Program-made: the position numbers and the translations under genes
Notes under the pieces: model-generated
Seen by the model: the letters and a program-made list of their open reading frames with translations, nothing else
Told to the model about the DNA's origin: nothing
Databases searched by the model: none
Shown: positions 1 through 5,318 of the stretch, one piece after another
Numbering within the stretch: the stretch's first letter is position 1
Layout: each line of letters opens with the position of its first letter
Assembly: GCA_937864895.1 (NCBI GenBank)
Contig: CALMDF010000109.1
Span: forward strand, 1-6,632
Reading direction: 5' to 3'
From: an uncultured Holophagales bacterium
Lineage (GTDB): Bacteria > Acidobacteriota > Thermoanaerobaculia > UBA5066
Length of the DNA: 6,632 bases

Positions 1-449
1 CCGACCTCGGTGGTGCCGATGCCGAAGGCCAGCGCGCCGAACGCGCCGTGGGTGGAGGTGTGGCTGTCGCCGCAGACGATGGTCATGCCGGGTTGCGTCA
101 GGCCGAGCTCGGGACCGATGACGTGGACGATGCCCTGCAGGGCGGAGCCGAGGGCGTGGAGGCGGATCCCGAACTCCGAGCAGTTCCGTTCGAGGGTTGC
201 GAGCATCTCCTCGGCCATCGCGTCGCCGAAGGGCCGCTCCTGCGAGGCCGTCGGGACGATGTGGTCGACGGTGGCGACGGTCCGCTCCGGGAAGGCGACG
301 GGGAGACCGCGAAGGCGGAGCATGTCGAAGGCCTGCGGGCTCGTCACCTCGTGGACGAGGTGGAGGCCGACGAAGAGCTGCGTCTGCCCGGTGGGCAGGG
401 CTCGAACGGTGTGCTCGTCCCAGACCTTCGCGAAGAGCGTCTTCGACAT
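1..449 (-). CDS. leuC: 3-isopropylmalate dehydratase large subunit, N-terminal part (cut by left edge)
   Basis: LeuC pairs with LeuD to isomerise 2-isopropylmalate to 3-isopropylmalate in the cytoplasmic leucine pathway, using a [4Fe-4S] cluster. The visible part is 149 residues of a family usually near 420-470, so roughly the first third. It starts [13 protein letters not shown], contains [12 protein letters not shown] (residues 30-41) and TVDHIVPT (60-67), and ends in [14 protein letters not shown] (125-138), the LeuC/aconitase-family signature around the substrate site. The three cluster-binding cysteines lie later in the protein, outside the window. The ATG at 447-449 matches where LeuC proteins normally begin; I see no good Shine-Dalgarno sequence before it. 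It lies 64 bases downstream of the phospho-sugar mutase on the same strand; a hairpin in that gap leaves open whether leuC is part of the same transcript. Neither leuD nor leuB is visible. A homoaconitase-type paralogue is possible but less likely. Confidence 0.93.
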   Translation of the reverse strand, partial: MSKTLFAKVWDEHTVRALPTGQTQLFVGLHLVHEVTSPQAFDMLRLRGLPVAFPERTVATVDHIVPTASQERPFGDAMAEEMLATLERNCSEFGIRLHALGSALQGIVHVIGPELGLTQPGMTIVCGDSHTSTHGAFGALAFGIGTTEV

Positions 450-482
450 GAAGCGAAAGACGGTAGCACCCGAGTCAAGGGC

Positions 483-508
483 CGGCGCGGGCACGGGTAC
501 CCGCGCCG
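483..508 (-). terminator. GC-rich hairpin between the mutase gene and leuC
   Basis: A perfect 9-base inverted repeat (483-491 pairs with 500-508) encloses an 8-base loop containing a GGGTACCC palindrome. It sits in the 64-base gap just after the mutase stop codon and before the leuC start. No T-run follows on the minus strand, so it is not a classic intrinsic terminator. It could be a weak or factor-dependent stop, a 3'-end stabiliser of the upstream message, or a leader structure for leuC. A TTGACT sequence resembling a -35 box follows at 473-478 (minus strand), but no matching -10 box is seen before the leuC ATG. Confidence 0.35.
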
Positions 509-513
509 CCCCC

Positions 514-2241
514 TCAGGCCGGTTGGCCGCGGTCGATCGCGAGCCGGACGAAGCCGGCGACGAGGGCGGCGAGGCGCGACTCCCCGCGGCGCTTTGCGGT
601 GGGAAGGTCCTCGCCGTCCTGCGGCGACTCGCGCAGCTCGAAGTAGTACTTGATCTTCGGCTCGGTTCCCGAGGGCCGGAGCGTCACGCGCGAGCCCCCT
701 TCGAGGAGGTAGGCGACGACGTTGGAGGGAGGGAGCCCCGCGAAACCGGCGCCGTAGTCGCGGGTTTCTTCGACGGCGAGGCCGCCGATGACGGTGGGAG
801 GCCTCTGCCGGAAGCCGTTCATGATCGCGGCGATCGTCGCCGCCCCCTCGGCGCCGGAGATGGTCACGCTCTTCTGGGCCGAGAGGAAGAGCCCGTGCGC
901 GCGCTGGAGCTCCTCGAGCCAGCCCCAGGGCGTCAGTCCGCGGGTCCGGCACCAGCCGGCGAGGTCGGCGAAGACGAGGGCGGCCGAGATGCCGTCCTTG
1001 TCCCTCACGACGTCCCCGACGGAGTAGCCGAGGGCCTCCTCGTAGCCGAAGACGGTCGTCCGGTTCTCCTCGCGCTCCAGCTCGAGGGCGCGGTTCTCGA
1101 TCCACTTGAAGCCGGTCAGGGTCTCTGCGTACGAGGCGCCGAGGTCGCGCGCGATCACGCCGAGCTGGCTCGAAGAGACGATCGTCGTCAGGACGAGGGG
1201 GCGGTCGGGGCGGGGCGTCCGCTGCGTCAGGGCGTAGGCGCCGAGGAGGACCCCGAGCTCGTTTCCAGAGAAGACGTGCATCTCTCCGCCTGCATCGCGC
1301 GCGCCGGCCGCGAGGCGGTCGGCGTCCGGGTCGTTCGCGAGGAGGAGGTCGGCCTTCGTTTCCTCACAGAGAGCCAGGGCGAGGTCGAGGGCCCCGGGCT
1401 CCTCCGGATTCGGGAAGCTGACGGTGGGGAAGGCGCCGTCGGGCTCGTTCTGCTCGCGAACGGGGTGGACGCTCGTGAACCCCGAGCGCGCGAGCGCCTC
1501 GAGAGTGAACCGGGCCCCGACGCCGTGCATCGCCGTGTAGACGGCGACGAGGTCGCGTCCCTTCCCGGGGTGGAGGACGAGCTTCCCGATTGCCTCGTGG
1601 TAGCGCCGGGCGAGGTCCTCGCCGAGGCTCACGAAGAGCCCCTCCGCCTCGGCTTCGGCACGAGGCATGAAGGGGAGGGCGTTCGCCGGGCCCGCCGCCG
1701 CAATGAAGGACGCGATGCCGGAGTCGACGGGCGGGACGATCTGGGCCCCGTTGTCCCAGTAGACCTTGTAGCCATTGTAGGCGGGCGGGTTGTGGCTCGC
1801 CGTGACGACGATCCCCGCCGCCGCGCCGAGCTCCTTGACGGCGAAGGCGCCGAGCGGCGTGGGGGCGCGGTCCTCGAAGACGAGGGCGCGGATCCCGTGC
1901 GCGGCAAGGATCCCCGCCGCTTCGAGGGCGAAGTCGTCGCTCCCGCGGCGGGCGTCCCTGGCGATGACGACCCCCTTCCTCGCGGCGCCGGGGACGGTGG
2001 CGAGGAGGTGGCGGGCGACGCCGGCCGTGGCGCGCCGCACGACGGCCCGGTTCATCCGGTTGGGACCCGCGCCGAAGAGGCCCCGGAGGCCGGCGGTACC
2101 GAACTCCAGCTCGGCGCGAAGGCGGTCGAGGAGCTCGACCTCGTCTCCGGCCGCGAGGAGGCGGTCTACCTCGCTGGCCGTTTCGGGGTCAGGGTCGGCG
2201 TCGCGCCAGGCGAGGGCTTTTTCGAGGAGCGCTGTGTCCAT
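514..2241 (-). CDS. Phospho-sugar mutase (PGM2/PgcA-type alpha-D-phosphohexomutase)
   Basis: This 575-residue cytoplasmic enzyme should interconvert sugar 1-phosphates and 6-phosphates, most likely glucose 1-phosphate and glucose 6-phosphate, linking glycogen or cell-envelope sugar metabolism to glycolysis. All four family landmarks are intact: the phosphoserine loop [13 protein letters not shown] (residues 147-159, catalytic Ser149), the Mg-binding loop DPDADR (304-309), the sugar-recognition loop [12 protein letters not shown] (399-410) and the phosphate-binding loop [10 protein letters not shown] (522-531). The N-terminal EFGTAGLRG...GAGPNRMN (46-64) and the length near 575-580 match the Bacillus PgcA / eukaryotic PGM2 branch rather than the roughly 450-residue PMM/PGM or GlmM branch. 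The start fits the family, although no Shine-Dalgarno is evident. The gene begins 19 bases after the stop of the VWFA-related gene, so the two are probably co-transcribed. Whether the substrate is glucose, mannose or ribose/deoxyribose phosphate cannot be decided from motifs alone. Confidence 0.95.
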   Translation of the reverse strand: MDTALLEKALAWRDADPDPETASEVDRLLAAGDEVELLDRLRAELEFGTAGLRGLFGAGPNRMNRAVVRRATAGVARHLLATVPGAARKGVVIARDARRGSDDFALEAAGILAAHGIRALVFEDRAPTPLGAFAVKELGAAAGIVVTASHNPPAYNGYKVYWDNGAQIVPPVDSGIASFIAAAGPANALPFMPRAEAEAEGLFVSLGEDLARRYHEAIGKLVLHPGKGRDLVAVYTAMHGVGARFTLEALARSGFTSVHPVREQNEPDGAFPTVSFPNPEEPGALDLALALCEETKADLLLANDPDADRLAAGARDAGGEMHVFSGNELGVLLGAYALTQRTPRPDRPLVLTTIVSSSQLGVIARDLGASYAETLTGFKWIENRALELEREENRTTVFGYEEALGYSVGDVVRDKDGISAALVFADLAGWCRTRGLTPWGWLEELQRAHGLFLSAQKSVTISGAEGAATIAAIMNGFRQRPPTVIGGLAVEETRDYGAGFAGLPPSNVVAYLLEGGSRVTLRPSGTEPKIKYYFELRESPQDGEDLPTAKRRGESRLAALVAGFVRLAIDRGQPA

Positions 2242-2260
2242 CCGGGAGATGGTAGCGGAC

Positions 2261-3970
2261 TCAGGAGCCGGGGCCCGAAGGTCTCACGACGGCGAAGCCG
2301 GCGTCGTTTCCCTTCTCGTCCCAGACGCCCACGCAGACGCGTGCGTCCGGCCCGCTGCTCTCCACCTCGATCTCGTACGTGTAGTGGCCCGCCTTCGCGG
2401 TCTCGACGTCCTTCCCGGGGATCTCGAAGCTCTGGCTCCTGCGAGAGACCTCGGAGAAGTCTCCCTTCGCCGCGACCGAGGCGACGAAGACGGAAAACGC
2501 GCCGGCCGCGCCCTTCGCGGACGGGAGGAGCACGAGCGAGGCGATGGGGATCCTCACCTCGATCCTGATCCGGAACTTTTTCGACGGGCCCGGTGCCACG
2601 CTGGCCGAGACCGAGATCGGGATCTTCGCCCGGTCGTCCGGCTTGAAGAGGTGCGCGAGGACGCGGTCCGACATCTGCTCCTCGAGCGTCTTCTCGACGA
2701 CCGAGCCGCGGACTCTCGCGTTCAGCTTGCCGTTCCGGAGCCGGACCGACACGGAGGCGGCCTTGCCAGCCCCGGAGGGCGACGGGTAGCCGAGGGAATA
2801 CCAGGAGTCGAGGTCCGACGAGACGCGGTCGATGAAGGCCGGGAGGCTCCCGGCCCCAGCGGCCGCGACGCCCCCGGTCTTCTCGGCGACGAAGGAGAGG
2901 GCCTCCAGCTCGTTGCTCAGCGCGAGCAGCTCGCGTCCGCCGTAGGCCTGGCTCGTCACGCCCGGCGCTTCGGAGATCGGGTCGGCCGCCGAGGGCTGGG
3001 GCGCGTCCATTCCGGCGGGAAAGACCCCGTAGAGCGTGACCCCGTTAGCGTTCGCCGAGCGGGTCACCTCCTCGAGGAGCCTCTTCGTGTCGTACTCCTT
3101 CGTCCTGGGATCGTTGAGCGCCTCGACCCCGGTCCGGGCCTTCAGGTAGAACTCCAGGCCCGCGTACCGGGAAAAGCGGTGGGAGACGAGGACGAGGATC
3201 TTCCTCCCCTCCATCCCGCCGAGCGTCGCGGAGAGCCCCTTCAGGGCGGCCGTCTTCGCCTTCATCTCGAAGAAGGCCTGCTGGGCGAACACGGACGCCG
3301 TGGGGGTGAAGCCCCCGAAGTCCGTCCCGATCCGCGGGTCGGCGGCGAGGGAGGTGAACCACGCGTCCTCGTCGCGGAGCAGGTCCAGGTCCGCCTTCTC
3401 GCTCGCGACCCCGCTGCTCTCCCGCTCGACCGTCTCGAGGGACTTCGCCAGCCTGTCCGGGTCTCCGGTGAACGGGAGGACGGTGCGGATCGAGCGGTTC
3501 CAGGTGACGATCATCGCCTCGTCGTCGTCGTCGAGCGTCTCTTCCAGGAGACGCCGGACCGAGTCGAAGAGCTCCTTTCGCTGGTTCGCGTCCGGCAGCT
3601 GGAGGCGGTCGAAGAAGAGGACGATTCGCCTGGGAGGGCGTCGCGCGGCGGGCGCGGCCTCGACCGCGGGGGCGGTCCCGGGGGGGGGCGGCTCGGCCGG
3701 GGCAGCGACGGCGGGGAAGCCGCTCCCCCGGACCTCGCTGAAATTCGTCAGCTTCACGACCTTGCCGTCGTGCCTCACCTCGAAGTCCTCCGGCTTGAGG
3801 CCGCGGACCGGGTCGCCTTTCGCGTCCGTCACGATGACGTCGAGGTTGAAGAGAGTCAGCTCGACGGACGCCGTGGTCCGCGGGGCGGACTCGGGTTTTT
3901 GGGCCGGGGCGGGCCCCGGCAGGAGGATCGCGGCGAGGAGGAGCCCGGCAGACCGTCTCATATTCACCAT
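2261..3970 (-). CDS. Secreted VWFA-related acidobacterial protein
   Basis: This 569-residue protein is predicted to be exported, with unknown function. Residues 1-23 form a signal peptide (MRRS, then a Leu/Ala-rich core, then APA before Gln24). Next comes a strand-rich module (about 34-80) with VTDAKGDPVRGLKPEDFEVRHDG-like spacing, typical of proteins in the TIGR03436 group. A Pro/Ala-rich linker (about 87-114) leads to a VWFA-type core (about 115-320): RRIVLFFDRLQLPD opens it and GRKILVLVSHRF (255-266) is a later core strand. The signature SSDLDSWYSLGYPS (384-397) closes the VWFA-related part. A beta-rich C-terminal domain (about 445-563) follows. The metal-site motif DxSxS is D121-R-L-Q-L, so Asp is kept but both Ser are lost. 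The ATG at 3968-3970 is used here; an ATG at 3959-3961 gives the cleaner MRRSAGLLLAA signal peptide and is equally possible. It is the first gene of the minus-strand run and lies 57 bases from a divergent relative. Confidence 0.88.
   Translation of the reverse strand: MVNMRRSAGLLLAAILLPGPAPAQKPESAPRTTASVELTLFNLDVIVTDAKGDPVRGLKPEDFEVRHDGKVVKLTNFSEVRGSGFPAVAAPAEPPPPGTAPAVEAAPAARRPPRRIVLFFDRLQLPDANQRKELFDSVRRLLEETLDDDDEAMIVTWNRSIRTVLPFTGDPDRLAKSLETVERESSGVASEKADLDLLRDEDAWFTSLAADPRIGTDFGGFTPTASVFAQQAFFEMKAKTAALKGLSATLGGMEGRKILVLVSHRFSRYAGLEFYLKARTGVEALNDPRTKEYDTKRLLEEVTRSANANGVTLYGVFPAGMDAPQPSAADPISEAPGVTSQAYGGRELLALSNELEALSFVAEKTGGVAAAGAGSLPAFIDRVSSDLDSWYSLGYPSPSGAGKAASVSVRLRNGKLNARVRGSVVEKTLEEQMSDRVLAHLFKPDDRAKIPISVSASVAPGPSKKFRIRIEVRIPIASLVLLPSAKGAAGAFSVFVASVAAKGDFSEVSRRSQSFEIPGKDVETAKAGHYTYEIEVESSGPDARVCVGVWDEKGNDAGFAVVRPSGPGS
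3680..3688. repeat. Nine-base G tract inside the VWFA-related gene
   Basis: Nine consecutive G on the plus strand (C on the coding strand) encode part of the PPPPG stretch (about residues 95-98) in the linker before the VWFA core. A one-base slip would truncate the protein before that core. The surrounding sequence is very GC-rich and the tract encodes prolines in a proline-rich linker, so composition alone may explain it. Confidence 0.9.
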
Positions 3971-4027
3971 TCGGAGGCACTTCGCGGGCCTCGGGCCAGC
4001 GTGGGCCGCAGAATACGCCGGAGAGTC
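3971..4027. promoter_or_regulatory. Short divergent intergenic region between the two VWFA-related genes
   Basis: These 57 bases separate two divergent start codons, so promoters for one or both genes must lie here or within the opposite gene's 5' end. The region is somewhat less GC-rich than its surroundings near 4009-4016. A TATTCT (minus strand, 4010-4015) resembles a -10 box for the VWFA gene, but I find no matching -35 box and no convincing operator. The role is inferred from position. Confidence 0.4.
4020..4025 (+). promoter_or_regulatory. Ribosome binding site GGAGAG before the plus-strand Ig/VWFA-like gene
   Basis: GGAG at 4020-4023 lies 4 bases before the ATG at 4028, close but usable. 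It supports this ATG over the in-frame GTG at 4001, which has no Shine-Dalgarno sequence and would add codons rare in such a GC-rich genome (AGA, ATA, AGA). Confidence 0.5.
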
Positions 4028-5305
4028 ATGATTTCATTCGCTTCCCTCTTCGTCGGCCTCGTCTTCGGGATCGTCAACGTCCAGCTCGTCGCCGCCGCCG
4101 GCGTCGACCGGGTGGACCTGTTCCTCGACGGGAAGCAGGTCGCCGAGCTGCGGGCTCCCTTCATGACGGCCGTCGACATCGGGTGCGAGCCGGCACCGCA
4201 CGAGCTCGTCGCGGTCGCGTACGACGCGAAGGGAAAGCGGCTCGAGCAGGTGAGGCAGTGGGTGAACCGCCCGCGGCCGACCGCCGAGGCGAGCCTCGTC
4301 CTGGAGCCGGGAAGGGGGGATCAGGGCCGGATCGCGCACCTGACGTGGCGCAGCCTGACGGGCGAGGTCCCGAAGGCCGTCGCGGTGACGTTCGACGGGC
4401 GCCCCGTTCCGGTGACGGACCCTTCCCGGATCGAGGTCCCTCCCCACGACCCGCGCCAGGTCCATTCCCTCCGGGCCCGGCTCGACTTCGAAGGGAACGT
4501 CAGCGCGAGCACCGAAGTCATCTTCGGAGGGCCCCGGACCACCGAGGTGTTCACCGAGATGACGGCGGTCTCCGTCGTCCTCGACGAGGGCCGGACGCTG
4601 CCCCCCGCAGGGGAGCTGGCTGGCTGGTTCGAGAAGGACGGCCGGCCGCTCGAGGTCGCGGCCGTCGAGGAGGGTCCCTCCGACGTCGTCTTCGTCTGCG
4701 AGGGAAGCGTCCTGGCGCAGCTCCAGAAGGTCTTCCAGTACCGGACGGACCCCTACAAGCCGGGCCTGCCGGCCGACCTCTCGTTTCGCTTCGTCTGGCC
4801 CGTCGGGCAGCTCGCCTCGCAGGCGACGATGTCCTCGAACCTCTACCCGAGCACGCGCCGGATGACGATCGCCGACGGCAACGTCAGCTGGGTCGCGGGG
4901 AAAAGACTCATCTGGCCAGCGTGGACCCGGTCGGGGCAGCGGATCGCCGACGCGGTCGCGGTGGCGGCTCTCGCGGCCGCCGAGGAGGAGAGGCGGCGCG
5001 CCGTGGTCCTCCTCCTCGGCCCGGACGCGGCCGACGGGAGCCTCCTGACCCCGCGGGAGGTGGTGGAGTTCCTCGCGAAGCTGCGGGTGCCGCTCCACGT
5101 CTGGTCGATCGGGAAGAAGCCCTCGCCGGAGGCTCCGAGGTGGGGAGGCGGGACGAGCCTCGCGAACGCCCGGCAGTTCGACGCGGCGGTCGCCGGGCTC
5201 GTCCAGAGCCTGTCCCGCCAGCGGATCGTCTGGGTGGAGGGGACGCACCTGCCCCAGGACGTGATCCCGGCCACCTCGGCGGCCGGGATCAGCCTGGCGC
5301 GCTGA
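4028..5305 (+). CDS. Ig-like and degenerate VWFA-like domain protein, function unknown
   Basis: This 425-residue protein matches no characterised family I can name. Residues about 1-78 resemble a bacterial Ig-like domain, with GVDRVDLFLDGKQVAEL (25-41), APFMTAVDIG (43-52) and HELVAVAYDAKG (58-69). A second beta-sandwich follows (about 87-168, including AVTFDGRPVPV). From about 175 the pattern follows the acidobacterial VWFA group: AVSVVLDEGRTLPPAGELAGWFEKDGR-like spacing (180-206), a core strand DVVFVCEG (219-226), a later strand RRAVVLLLGPDAADG (323-337), then VPLHVWSIGKK (354-364) and FDAAVAGLVQSLSRQRIVWVEG (384-405). The MIDAS motif is absent. The N-terminus is hydrophobic but lacks basic residues, so it could be a membrane-inserting segment or simply the first Ig strands. 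An in-frame GTG at 4001 would add an Arg-rich leader (GRRIRRRV), giving a good signal or anchor, but it uses rare codons. The gene diverges from the VWFA gene and converges on sppA, 3 bases between stops. Confidence 0.8.
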   Translation: MISFASLFVGLVFGIVNVQLVAAAGVDRVDLFLDGKQVAELRAPFMTAVDIGCEPAPHELVAVAYDAKGKRLEQVRQWVNRPRPTAEASLVLEPGRGDQGRIAHLTWRSLTGEVPKAVAVTFDGRPVPVTDPSRIEVPPHDPRQVHSLRARLDFEGNVSASTEVIFGGPRTTEVFTEMTAVSVVLDEGRTLPPAGELAGWFEKDGRPLEVAAVEEGPSDVVFVCEGSVLAQLQKVFQYRTDPYKPGLPADLSFRFVWPVGQLASQATMSSNLYPSTRRMTIADGNVSWVAGKRLIWPAWTRSGQRIADAVAVAALAAAEEERRRAVVLLLGPDAADGSLLTPREVVEFLAKLRVPLHVWSIGKKPSPEAPRWGGGTSLANARQFDAAVAGLVQSLSRQRIVWVEGTHLPQDVIPATSAAGISLAR

Positions 5306-5318
5306 GGGCTACCTCGGC
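5301..5318. terminator. Stem-loop spanning both convergent stop codons
   Basis: GCTGAGG (5301-5307) can pair with CCTCGGC (5312-5318) around the loop GCTA, giving 7 pairs including one G-T wobble on the plus strand. It covers the TGA of the plus-strand gene and the TAG of sppA, where a bidirectional terminator would be expected. It has no T-run on either side and is short, so its function is uncertain. Confidence 0.25.

Noticed and set aside
10..2568. Very long plus-strand open frame (about 850 codons) opposite leuC, the mutase and the VWFA gene
   Set aside because: Its translation is low-complexity Arg/Glu/Gly/Pro-rich sequence with no recognisable domain, as expected for a frame antisense to GC-rich genes. 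The opposite strand encodes clear conserved proteins with intact motifs.
4010..4015. TATTCT (minus strand) as a -10 box for the VWFA-mutase operon
   Set aside because: It matches only four of six consensus positions, and no -35 element lies 16-18 bases upstream, so I do not call it a promoter on its own.
1790..4027. Upstream open extension of the plus-strand Ig/VWFA-like frame, suggesting a protein of over 1,100 residues
   Set aside because: This stretch is antisense to the mutase and VWFA genes and reads as Arg/Glu-rich shadow sequence. The domain structure begins only after about 4028, where there is an ATG with a Shine-Dalgarno sequence.
4034..5248. Long minus-strand frame opposite the Ig/VWFA-like gene
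   Set aside because: It is rich in Arg, Asp and Pro without domain-like hydrophobic patterning; the plus-strand frame gives a patterned beta-rich protein with VWFA-like strands.
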